From assembly GCF_017591435.1 (NCBI RefSeq), contig NW_025541371.1, positions 260,337 through 324,336 of the forward strand: a stretch of DNA of 64,000 bases, written 5' to 3'. This document shows positions 48,176 through 61,586 of this stretch, one piece after another. A program made the position numbers and the translations under genes. Under the pieces are notes generated by a model. That model was not told where the DNA came from, ran no database searches, and was given only the letters and a program-made list of their open reading frames with translations. Position 1 is the stretch's first letter. Every line of letters begins with the position of its first letter. The DNA comes from Portunus trituberculatus. Lineage: Eukaryota > Arthropoda > Malacostraca > Decapoda > Portunidae.

Positions 48176-51100
48176 TTTCTTGAAATAGTTTTTTGCATGC
48201 ATTTCTGAGCACAAAAACGCTGTAATACACCAAAATAACCCATTTTTGACATATTTCAGTTCTTTAGAGAAATAGTGTGTTTTGCCTGCATTCTGAGTTT
48301 TGCAGCATAACGCTGGAATACACCAAAATAACACCTTTTGACATATTTCAGTTCCTTAGACAAATACTGTGTTTTTGCCTGATATTCTGAGTTTTGTTGC
48401 ATAAAACGCTGGAATACACCAAAATAACTCATTTTTGACATATTTCAGTTCCTTAGACAAATAGTGTGTTTTACCTGCATTTCAGAGTTTTCGTGCATAA
48501 AACGCTGGAATACACCAAAATAACCCATTTTGAGATATTTCAGTTCCTATGACAAATAGTGTGTTTTGTTAGCATTTTTGTGTTCTGGTGGAAAAAGCTA
48601 AACTTACTAGAATACCACGTTTTTGTTAATTTTACTTTGGATTCTCTATACCAGCTTGTTTTCATCAATTTTATACGTTTTAAAGCAAAACAATGTAAAA
48701 TAACGAATAAGAATAATTTTCAATCGAGATAGTTTTTTTCCATAACACACCTTAAAACACATAAATAAGACGTTTTAACAAACATAGTGTTTTACCTGCA
48801 TTTCTGAGTTTCGTAAATAAAATGCTGGAATACTACAAAATAACCTGTTTTTTAATACACCAAAATATCCCATTTTCAAATATTTCAGTTTCAACATATA
48901 TCAGTTCCTTATACAAACTGTGTGTTTTGCATGCATTTCTGAGTTTTGGTGTACAAAACGCTGTAATACACCAAAATAACCCATTTTGACATATTTCAGT
49001 TCTTTAGACAAATAGTGTGTTTTGCCTGCATTCTGAGTTTTGGTGCATAAAACGCTGGAATACACCAAAATAACACATTTTTGACATATTTAAGTTCCTT
49101 AGACAAATAGTGTGTTTTGCCTGCATTCTGAGTTTTGTTGCATAAAACGCTGGAATACACCAAAATAACTCATTTTTGACATATTTCAGTTCCTTAGACA
49201 AATAGTGTGTTTTACCTGCATTTCAGAGTTTTCGTGCATAAAACGCTGAAATACACCAAAATAACCCATTTTGAGATATTTCAGTTCCTTTGACAAATAG
49301 TGTGTTTTGTTAGCATTTCTGTGTTCTTGTGGAAAAAAGCTAAAAACTACTAAAGTACCACATTCTTGTTAATTTTACTTTGGATTCTATATACTAGCTT
49401 GTTTTCATCAATTTTATACGTTTTAAAGCAAAACAATGTAAAATAACGAATAAGAATAATTTTCAATCAAGATAGTTTTTTTCCATAACACACCTTAAAA
49501 ACACATAAAGAAAACGTTTTAACAAAAATAGTGTTTTTCTACCTGCATTTCTGAGATTCGTAAATAAAAGGCTGGAATTCTACAAAATAACACGTTTTTT
49601 TTAACATATTTCAGTTCCTTAGACAAATAGTGTGTTTTGCATGCATTTCTGAGTTTTGGTGCATAAAATGCTGTAATACACCAAAATAACCCATTTTTTA
49701 CATATTTTAGTTCTTTAGATAAATAGTGTGTTTTGCCTGCATTCTGAGTTTTGGTGCATAAAACGCTGAAAACACCAAAATAACACCTTTTTGACATATT
49801 TCAGTTCCTTAGACAAATAGTGTGTTTTGCCTGCCATTCTGAGTTTTGTTGCATAAAACGCTGGAATACACCAAAATAACTCATTTTTGACATATTTCAG
49901 TTCCTTAGACAAATAGTGTGTTTTGCCTGCATTTCAGAGTTTTCGTGCATAAAACGCTGGAATACACCAAAATAACCCATTTTGAGATATTTCAGTTCCT
50001 TTGACAAATAGTGTGTTTTGTTAGCATTTCTGTGTTCTTGTGGAAAAAAGCTAAAATCTACTAAAATACCACGTTTTTGTTAATTTTACTTTGGATTCTC
50101 TATACTAGCTTGTTTTCATCAATTTTATACGTTTTGAAGCAAAACAATGTAAAATAACGAATAAGAATAATTTTTAATCGAGATAGTTTTTTCCATAACA
50201 CACCTTAAAAACACATAAATAAGACTTTTTAACAAACATAGTGCTTTACCTGCTTTTCTGAGTTTTGCAAATAAAACGCTAGAATACTCTAAAATAACCC
50301 GGTTTTTATATTTATATATATCAGTTATTATATAAATAGTGTGTTTTGCATGCATTTCTGAGTTTTGGTGCACAAAACGCTGTAATACACCAAAATAACG
50401 CATTTTTGACATATTTCAGTTCTTTAGACAAATAGTGTGTTTTGCCTGCATTCTGAGTTTTGGTGCATAAAACGCTGTAATACACCAAAATAACACCTTT
50501 TTGACATATTTCAGTTCCTTAGACAAATAGTGTGTTTTGCCTGCATTCTGAGTTTTGTTGCATGAAACGCTAGAATACACCAAAATAACTTATTTCTGAC
50601 ATATTTTAGTTCCTTAGACAAATAGTGTGTAATGCCTGCATTTCAGAGTTTTCGTGCATAAAACGCTGGAATACACCAAAATAACCTATTTTGAGATATT
50701 TCAGTTCCTTTGACAAATAGTGTGTTTTGTTTCTGTGTTCTTGTGGAAAAAAACTAAAACGTACTAAAATTCCACGTTTTTGTTAATTTTACTTTGGATT
50801 CTCTATACTAGCTGTTTTTCATCAATTTTATACGTTTTAAAGCAAAACAATGTAAAATAACGAATAAGAATTATTTTCAATCGAGATAGTTTTTTTCCAT
50901 AACATACCTTAAAACACATAAATGAGACGTTTTAACAAACATAGTGTTTTACCTGCATTTCTGAGTTTCGTAAATAAAACGCTGGAATACTACAAAATAA
51001 CACGTTTTTTAAAAAACATATTTCAGTTCCTTAGACAAATAGTGTGTTTTGCATGCATTTCTGAGTTTTGGTGCACAAAACGCTGTAATACACCAAAATA

Positions 51101-54100
51101 ACCCATTTTTGACATATTTCAGTTCTTTAGACAAATAGTGTGTTTTGCCTGCATTCTGAGTTTTGGTGCATAAAACGCTGGAATACACCAAAATAACACC
51201 TTTTTGGACATATTTCAGTTCCTTAGACAAATAGTGTGTTTTGCCTGCAATTCTGAGTTTTGTTGCATAAAACGCTGGAATACACCAAAATAACTCATTT
51301 CTGACATATTTCAGTTCCTTAGACAAATAGTGTGTTTTGCCTGCATTTCAGAGTTTTCGTGCATAAAACGCTGGAATACACCAAAATAACCCATTTTGAG
51401 ATATTTCAGTTCCTTTGACAAATAGTGTGTTTTGTTAGCATTTCTGTGTTCTAGTGGAAAAAAGCTAAAATCTACTAAAATACCACGTTTTTGTTAATTT
51501 TACTTTGGATTCTCTATACTAGCTTGTTTTCATCAATTTTATACGTTTTAAACAAAACAATGTAAAATAACGAATAAGAATAATTTTCAATCGAGATAGT
51601 TTTTTTCCATAACACACCTTAAAAACACATAAATAAGACGTTTTAACAAACATAGTGTTTTACCTGCATTTCTGAGTTTCGTAAATAAAATGCTGGAATA
51701 CTACAAAATAACCCATTTTTGTACATATTTCAGTTCCTTAGACAAATAGTGTGTTTTGCATGCATTTCTGAGTTTTGGTGCACAAAACGCTGTAATACAC
51801 CAAAATAACCCATTTTTGACATATTTCAGTTCTTTAGACAAATAGTGTGTTTTGCCTGCATTCTGAGTTTTGGTGCATAAAACGCTGGAATACACCAAAA
51901 TAACACCTTTTTGACATATTTCAGTTCCTTAGACAAATAGTGTGTTTTGCCTGCCATTCTGAGTTTTGTTGCATAAAACGCTGGAATACACCAAAATAAC
52001 TCATTTTGACATATTTCAGTTCCTTAGACAAATAGTGTGTTTTGCCTGCATTTCAGAGTTTTCGTGCATAAAACGCTGGAATACACCAAAATAACCCATT
52101 TTGAGATATTTCAGTTCCTTTGACAAATAGTGTGTTTTGTTAGCATTTCTGTGTTCTAGTGGAAAAAAGCTAAAATCTACTAAAATACCACGTTTTTGTT
52201 AATTTTACTTTGGATTCTCTATACTAGCTTGTTTTCATCAATTTTATACGTTTTAAAGCAAAACAATGTAAAATAACGAATAAGAATAATTTTCAATCGA
52301 GATAGTTTTTTCCATAAAACACCTTAAAAACACATAAATAAGACGTTTTAACAAACATAGTGTTTTACCTGCATTTCTGAGTTTCGTAAATAAAACGCTG
52401 GAATACTACAAAATAACCCGTTTTTTGACATATTTCAGTTCCTTAGACAAATAGTGTGTTTTGCATGCATTTCTGAGTTTTGGTGCACAAAACGCTGTAA
52501 TACACCAAAATAACCCATTTTTGACATATTTCAGTTCTTTAGACAAATAGTGTGTTTTGCCTGCATTCTGAGTTTTGGTGCATAAAACGCTGGAATACAC
52601 CAAAATAACACCTTTTTGACATATTTCAGTTCCTTAGACAAATAGTGTGTTTTGCCTGCAATTCTGAGTTTTGTTGCATAAAACGCTAGAATACACCAAA
52701 ATAACTCATTTTTGACATATTTCAGTTCCTTAGACAAATAGTGTGTTTTGCCTGCATTTCAGAGTTTTCGTGCATAAAACGCTGGAATACACCAAAATAA
52801 CCCATTTTGAGATATTTCAGTTCCTTTGACAAATAGTGTGTTTTGTTAGCATTTCTGTGTTCTTGTGGAAAAAAGCTAAAAACTACTAAAATACCACGTT
52901 TTTGTTAATTTTACTTTGGATTCTCTATACTAGCTTGTTTTTATCAATTTTATACGTTTTGAAGCAAAACAATGTAAAATAACGAATAAGAATAATTTTC
53001 AATCGAGATAGTTTTTTCCATAACACACCTTAAAAACACATAAATAAGACGTTTTAACAAACATAGTGTTTTACCTGCATTTCTGAGTTTTGTAAATAAA
53101 ACGCTGGAATACTCCAAAATAACCTGTTTTTAACATATTTTTCCTTATACATATATGTATTTTGCATGCATATCTGAGTTTTGGTGCATAAAACGCTGTA
53201 ATATAAAATAACCCATTTTTATATATATTTCAGTTTTTAGACAAATAGTGTGTTTTGCCTGCATTCTGAGTTTTGGTGCATAAAACGCTGTAATACACCA
53301 AAATAACACCTTTTGACATATTTCAGTTCCTTAGACAAATAGTGTGTTTTGCCTGCATTCTGAGTTTTGTTGCATAAAACACTGGAATACACCAAAATAA
53401 CTCATTTCTGACATATTTCAGTTCCTTAGACAAATAGTGTGTTTTGCCTGCATTTCAGAGTTTTCGTGCATAAAACGCTGGAATACACCAAAATAACCCA
53501 TTTTGAGATATTTCAGTTCCTTTGACAAATAGTGTGTTTTGTTAGCATTTCTGTGTTTTGTGGAAAAAAACTAAAATCTACTAAAATACCACGTTTTTGT
53601 TAATTTTACTTTGGATTCTCTATACTAGCTTGTTTTCATCAATTTTATACGTTTTGAAGCAAAACAATGTAAAATAACGAATAAGAATAATTTTCAATCG
53701 AGATAGTTTTTTCCATAACACACCTTAAAAACACATAAATAAGACGTTTTAACAAACATAGTGTTTTACCTGCATTTCTGAGTTTCGTAAATAAAACGCT
53801 GGAATACTACAAAATAACCTGTTTTTTAACATATTTCAGTTCCTTAGACAAATAGTGTGTTTTGCATGCATTTCTGAGTTTTGGTGCACAAAACGCTGTA
53901 ATACACCAAAATAACCCATTTTTGACATATTTCAGTTCTTTAGACAAATAGTGTGTTTTGCCTGCATTCTGAGTTTTGGTGCATAAAACGCTGGAATACA
54001 CCAAAATAACACCTTTTGACATATTTCAGTTCCTTAGACAAATAGTGTGTTTTGCCTGCCATTCTGAGTTTTGTTGCATAAAACGCTGGAATACACCAAA

Positions 54101-56634
54101 ATAACTCATTTCTGACATATTTCAGTTCCTTAGACAAATAGTGTGTTTTGCCTGCATTTCAGAGTTTTCGTGCATAAAACGCTGGAATACACCAAAATAA
54201 CCCATTTTGAGATATTTCAGTTCCTTTGACAAATAGTGTGTTTTGTTAGCATTTCTGTGTTCTTGTGGAAAAAAGCTAAAAACTACTAAAATACCACGTT
54301 TTTGTTAATTTTACTTTGGATTCTCTATACTAGCTTGTTTTCATCAATTTTATACGTTTTAAAGCAAAACAATGTAAAATAACGAATAAGAATAATTTTC
54401 AATCGAGATAGTTTTTTCCATAACACACCTTAAAACACATAAATAAGACGTTTTAACAAACATAGTGTTTTACCTGCATTTCTAAGTTTCGTAAATAAAA
54501 CGCTGGAATACTACAAAATAACCTGTTTTTGACATATTTCAGTTCCTTAGACAAATAGTGTGTTTTGCATGCATTTCTGAGTTTTGGTGCACAAAACGCT
54601 GTAATACACCAAAATAACCCATTTTTGACATATTTCAGTTCTTTAGACAAATAGTGTGTTTTGCCTGCATTCTGAGTTTTGGTGCATAAAACGCTGGAAT
54701 ACACCAAAATAACACCTTTTGACATATTTCAGTTCCTTAGACAAATAGTGTGTTTTCCTGCATTTCTGAGTTTTGTTGCATAAAACGCTGGAATACACCA
54801 AAATAACTCATTTTTGACATATTTCAGTTCCTTAGACAAATAGTGTGTTTTACCTGCATTTCAGAGTTTTCGTGCATAAAACGCTGGAATACACCAAAAT
54901 AACCCATTTTGAGATATTTCAGTTCCTTTGACAAATAGTGTGTTTTGTTAGCATTTCTGTGTTCTGGTGGAAAAAGATAAAACTACTAAAATACCACGTT
55001 TTTGTTAATTTTACTTTGGATTCTCTATACTAGCTTGTTTTCATCAATTTATACGTTTTGAAGCAAAACAATGTAAAATGACGAATAAGAATAATTTTCA
55101 ATCGAGATAGTTTTTTTCCATAACACACCTTAAAAACACATAAATAAGACGTTTTAACAAACATAGTGTTTTACCTGCATTTCTGAGTTTCGTAAATAAA
55201 ACGCTGGAATACTACAAAATAACCCGTTTTTTGACATATTTCAGTTCCTTAGACAAATAGTGTGTTTTGCATGCATTTCTGAGTTTTGGTGCAGAAAACG
55301 CTGTAATACACCAAAATAACCCATTTTTGACATATTTCAGTTCTTTAGACAAATAGTGTGTTTTGCCTGCATTCTGAGTTTTGGTGCATAAAACGCTGGA
55401 ATACACCAAAATAACACCTTTTTGACATATTTCAGTTCCTTAGACAAATAGTGTGTTTTCCTGCCATTCTGAGTTTTGTTGCATAAAACGCTGGAATACA
55501 CCAAAATAACTCATTTTGACATATTTCAGTTCCTTAGACAAATAGTGTGTTTTGCCTGCATTTCAGAGTTTTCGTGCATAAAACGCTGGAATACACCAAA
55601 ATAACCCATTTTGAGATATTTCAGTTCCTTTGACAAATAGTGTGTTTTGTTAGCATTTCTGTGTTCTGGTGGAAAAAAACTAAAATCTACTAAAATACCA
55701 CGTTTTTGTTAATTTTACTTTGGATTCTCTATACTAGCTTGTTTTCATCAATTTTATACGTTTTAAAGCAAAACAATGTAAAATAACGAATAAGAATAAT
55801 TTTCAATCGAGATAGTTTTTTCCATAACACACCTTAAAAACACATATATAAGACGTTTTAACAAACATAGTGTTTTACCTGCATTTCTGAGTTTCGTAAA
55901 TAAAATGCTGGAATACTACAAAATAACCCGTTTTTTGACATATTTCAGTTCCTTAGACAAATAGTGTGTTTTGGATGCATTTCTGAGTTTTGGTGCAAAA
56001 ACGCTGTAATACACCAAAATAACCCATTTTGACATATTTCAGTTCTTTAGATAAATAGTGTGTTTTGCCTGCCTTCTGAGTTTTGGTGCATAAAACGGTG
56101 GAATACACCAAAATAACACCTTTTGACATATTTCAGTTCCTTAGACAAATAGTGTGTTTTGCCTGCAATTCTGAGTTTTGTTGCATAAAACGCTAGAATA
56201 CACCAAAATAACTCATTTTTAACATATTTCAGTTCCTTAGACAAATAGTGTGTTTTGCCTGCATTTCAGAGTTTTCGTGCATAAAACGCTGGAATACACC
56301 AAAATAACCCATTTTGAGATATTTCAGTTCCTTTGACAAATAGTGTGTTTTGTTTCTGTGTTCTTGTGGAAAAAAGCTAAAAACTACTAAAATACCACGT
56401 TTTTGTTAATTTTACTTTGGATTCTTTATACTAGCTTGTTTTCATCAATTTTATACGTTTTAAAGCAAAACAATGTAAAATAACAAATAAGAATAATTTT
56501 CAATCGAGATAGTTTTTTTTCCATAACACACCTTAAAAACACATAAATAAGACGTTTTAACAAACATAGTGTTTTACCTGCATTTCTGAGTTTCGTAAAT
56601 AAAACGCTGGAATACTCCAAAATAACCTGTTTTT

Positions 56635-56693
56635 ATATATATCAGTTCATATATATATATATACATATATATATATATTATATATATATATAT
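56635..56693. repeat. Imperfect (AT)n expansion in monomer E (inverted copy)
   Basis: AT-rich run with ATCAGTTCAT and ATACAT interruptions after AACCTGTTTT. The neighbouring D monomer is also shortened (TATATATACACC). Confidence 0.9.
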
Positions 56694-59600
56694 GAGTTTT
56701 GGTGCATATATATACACCAAAATAACCCATTTTTATATATTTCAGTTCTTAGACAAATAGTGTGTTTTGCCTGCATTCTGAGTTTTGGTGCATAAAACGC
56801 TGTAATACACCAAAATAACACCTTTTTGACATATTTCAGTTCCTTAGACAAATAGTGTGTTTTGCCTGCATTCTGAGTTTTGTTGCATAAAACGCTGGAA
56901 TACACCAAAATAACTCATTTTTGACATATTTCAGTTCCTTAGACAAATAGTGTGTTTTGCCTGCATTTCAGAGTTTTCGTGCATAAAACGCTGGAATACA
57001 CCAAAATAACCCATTTTGAGATATTTCAGTTCCTTTGACAAATAGTGTGTTTTGTTAGCATTTCTGTGTTTTGTGGAAAAAACTAAAACTACTAAAATAC
57101 CACGTTTTTGTTAATTTTACTTTGGATTCTCTATACTAGCTTGTTTTCATCAATTTTATACGTTTTAAAGCAAAACAATGTAAAATAACGAATAAAAATA
57201 ATTTTCAGTCGAGATAGTTATTTTTCCATAACACACCTTAAAAAACACATAAATAAGACGTTTTAACAAACATAGTGTTTTACCTGCATTTCTGAGTTTC
57301 GTAAATAAAACGCTGGAATACTCCAAAATAACCCGTTTTTTTTTTTTATATATTTCAGTTCCTTAGACAAATAGTGTGTTTTGCATGCATTTCTGAGTTT
57401 TGGTGCACAAAACGCTGTAATACAAAAAAATAACCCATTTTTGACATATTTCAGTTCTTTAGACAAATAGTGTGTTTTGCCTGCATTCTGAGTTTTGGTG
57501 CATAAAACGCTGGAATACACCAAAATAACACCATTTTGACATATTTCAGTTCCTTAGACAAATAGTGTGTTTTGCCTGCAATTCTGAGTTTTGTTGCATA
57601 AAACGCTGGAATACACCAAAATAACTCATTTCTGACATATTTCAGTTCCTTAGACAAATAGTGTGTTTTGCCTGCATTTCAGAGTTTTTGTGCATAAAAC
57701 GCTGGAATACACCAAAATAACCCATTTTGAGATATTTCAGTTCCTTTGACAAATAGTGTGTTTTGTTAGCATTTCTGTGTTTTGTGGAAAAAACTAAAAC
57801 TACTAAAATACCACGTTTTTGTTAATTTTACTTTGGATTCTCTATGATAGCTTGTTTTCATCAATTTTATACGTGTTAAAGCAAAACAATGTAAAATATC
57901 GAATTAGAATAATTTTCAATCGAGATAGTTTTTTTTCCATAACACACCCTAAAAACACATAAATAAGACGTTTTAAAAAACATAGTGTTTTACTTGCATT
58001 TCTGAGTTTCGTAAATAAAACGCTGGAATACCACAAAATAACCTGTTTTTTAACATATATCAGTTCATTGGACAAATAGTGTGTTTTGCATGCATTTCTG
58101 AGTTTTGGTGCAGAAAATGCTGTAATACACCAAAATAACCCATTTTTTACATATTTCAATTCTTTAGACAAATAGCGTGTTTTGCCTGCATTCTGAGTTT
58201 TGGTGCATAAAACGCTGGAATACACCAAAATAACACCTTTTTGACATATTTCAGTTCCTTAGACAAATAGTGTGTTTTCCTGCAATTCTGAGTTTTGTTG
58301 CATAAAACGCTGGAATACACCAAAATAACTCATTTTGACATATTTCAGTTCCTTAGACAAATAGTGTGTTTTGCCTGCATTTCAGAGTTTTCGTGCATAA
58401 AACGCTGGAATACACCAAAATAACCCATTTTGAGATATTTCATTTCCTTTGAAAAATAGTGTGTTTTATTAGCATTTCTGTGTTCTAGTGGAAAAAAGCT
58501 AAACCTACTAAAATACCACGTTTTTGTTAATTTTACTTTGGATTCTCTATACCAGCTTGTTTTCATCAATTTTATACGTTTTAAAGCAAAACAATGTAGA
58601 ATAACGAATAAGAATAATTTTCAATCGAGAAAGTTTTTTTTTTCCATAACACACCTTAAAACACATAAATAAGACATTTTAACAAACATATTGTTTTACC
58701 TGTATTTCTGAGTTTGGTAAATAAAATGCTGGAATAATACAAAATAACCCGTTTTTTGACATTTCAGTTCCTTAGACAAATAGTATGTTTTGGATGCAAT
58801 TCTGAGTTTTGGGTCGCAAAACGCTGTATTACACCATAATCACCCATTTTTGACATATTTCATTTCTTTAGACAAATAGTGTGTCTTACCTGCATTCTGT
58901 GTTTTGGTGCATAAAACGCTAGAATACACCAAAGCAACACTTTTTTGACATATTTAAGTTCCATAGACAAATACTGTGTTTTGCCTTCAATTCTAAGTTT
59001 TGTGGCATAAAACTCTGTTATACACCAAAATAAATCATATTTGACATATTTCAGTTCCTTAGACAAATAGTGTGTTTTACATTCTTTTCTGAGTTTTCGT
59101 GCATAAAACGCTGGAATACACCAAAATAACGCATTTCGAGATATTTCAGTTCCTTTGACAAATAGTGTGTTTTGTTATCATTTCTATGTTCTAGTGGAAA
59201 AAAGATAAAACTACTAAAATACCACGTTTTTGTTCATTTTACTTTGGATTCTTTATAGTAGATTGTTTTTTTAAGCAAAACAATGTAAAATGACAAATAA
59301 GAAAAATTTTCAATCAAGATAGTTTTTTTTCATAACACACTTTAAAAAGCACATAAATAAGACGTTTTAACTAACATAATGTTTTACCTGCATTTCTGAC
59401 TTTCGTAAATAAAATGCTGGAATACTACAAAATAAACCGTTTTTTGACATATTTCAGTTCCTTAGACAAATAGTGTGTTTTGGATGCATTTCTGAGTTTT
59501 GGGGCGCAAAACGCTGTAATACACCAAAATAACCCATTTTTGACATATATCAGTTCTTTAGATAATTAGTGTGTTTTGCCTGGCTTCTGAGTTTTGGTGC

Positions 59601-60845
59601 ATAAAACGGTGGAATACACAAAAATAACACCTTTTTGATATATTTAAGTTCCTTAGACAAATAGTGTGTTTTTCTGCAATTCTGAGTTTTGTGGCATAAA
59701 ACGCTGGAATACACCAAAATAACTCATTATTGACTTATTTCAGTTCCTTAGACAAATAGTGTGTTTTGCATGCATTTCAGAGTTTTCGTTCACAAAACGT
59801 TGGAATACACCAAAATAACCCATTTTAAGATATTTCTGTTCCTTTGACAAATAGTGTGTTTTGTTATATCTGTGTTCTACTGGAAAAAAGCTAAAAACTA
59901 CTAAAATACCACGTTTTTTAAATTTTACTTTGGATTCTTTATACTAGTTTGTTTTTATCAATTTTATACGTTTTGAAGCAAAACAATGTAAAATGACGAA
60001 TAAGAATAATTTTCAATCGAGATAGTTTTTTTCCATAACACACCTTAAAAACACATAAATAAGACGTTTTAACAAACATAGTGTTTTACCTGCATTTCTG
60101 ACTTTCGTAAATAAAATGCTGGAATACTACAAAATAACCCGTTTTTTGACATATTTCAGTTCCTTAGACAAATAGTGTGTTTTGGATGCATTTCTGAGTT
60201 TTGGGGCGCAAAACGCTGTAATACACCAAAATAACCAATTTTTGACATATTTCAGTTCTTTAGTCAAATAGTTTGTTTTCCTGCATTCTGAGTTTTGGTG
60301 CATAAAACGCTAGAATACACCAAAATAACAGCTTTTTGACATATTTAAGTTCCTTAGACAAATAGTGTGTTTTGCCTGCAATTCTAAGTTTTGTGGCATA
60401 AAACGCTAGAATACACTAAAATAACTCATTTTTTATTATTTCAGTTCCTTACACAATTAGTGTGTTTTGCTAGCATTTCAGAGTTTTCGTGTATAAAACG
60501 CTGGAATACACCAAAATAAACCATTTTGAGATATTTCAGTTCCTTTGACAAATAGTGTGTTTTCTTAGCATTTCTGTGTTCTTGTGGAAAAAAGCTAAAA
60601 ACTACTAGAATACCACGTTTTTGTTAATTTTACTTTAGATTCTCTATACTAGCTTGTTTTCATCAATTTTATACGTTTTGAAGCAAAACAATGTAAAATA
60701 ACAAATAAGCAAATTATTTTCAATCGAGATAGTTTTTTCCATAACACACCTTAAAAACACATAAATAAGACGTTTTAACAAATATAGTGTTTTACCTGCA
60801 TTTCTGAGTTTTGTACATAAAACGCTGGAATACACTAAAATAACC

Positions 60846-60981
<136 letters not shown>

Positions 60982-61586
60982 TTTCAGTTCTTTAGACAAA
61001 TAGTGTGTTTTGGATGCATTTCTGAGTTTTGGGGCATAAAACGCTGTAATACACCAAAATAACCCATTTTGACATATTTCAGTTCCTTAGACAAATAGTG
61101 TGTTTTGCCTGCATTCTGAGTTTTGTTGCATAAAACGCTTTAATACACCAAAATAACACCTTTTGACATATTTCAGTTCCTTAGACAAATAGTGTCTTTT
61201 TCCTGCAATTTAGAGGTTTCATGCATAAAACGCTTGAATACACCAAAATAACCCATTTTTAAATATTTCAGTTCCTTTCAGAAATAGTGTTTGTTAGCAT
61301 TTCTGTGTTTTGGTGGAAAAAAGCTAAAATCTACTAAAATACCACGTTTTTGTTAATTTTACTTTAGATTCTCTATACTAGCTTGTTTTCATCAATTTTA
61401 TACGTTTTGAAGCAAAACAATGTAAAATAACGAATAAGAATAATTTTCAATCGAGATAGTTTTTTTCCATAACACACCTTAAAAACATATATAAGACGTT
61501 TTAACAAACATAGTGTTTTACCTGCATTTCTGAGTTTCGTAAATAAATCGCTGGAATACTCTAAAATAACCTGTTTTATATATATC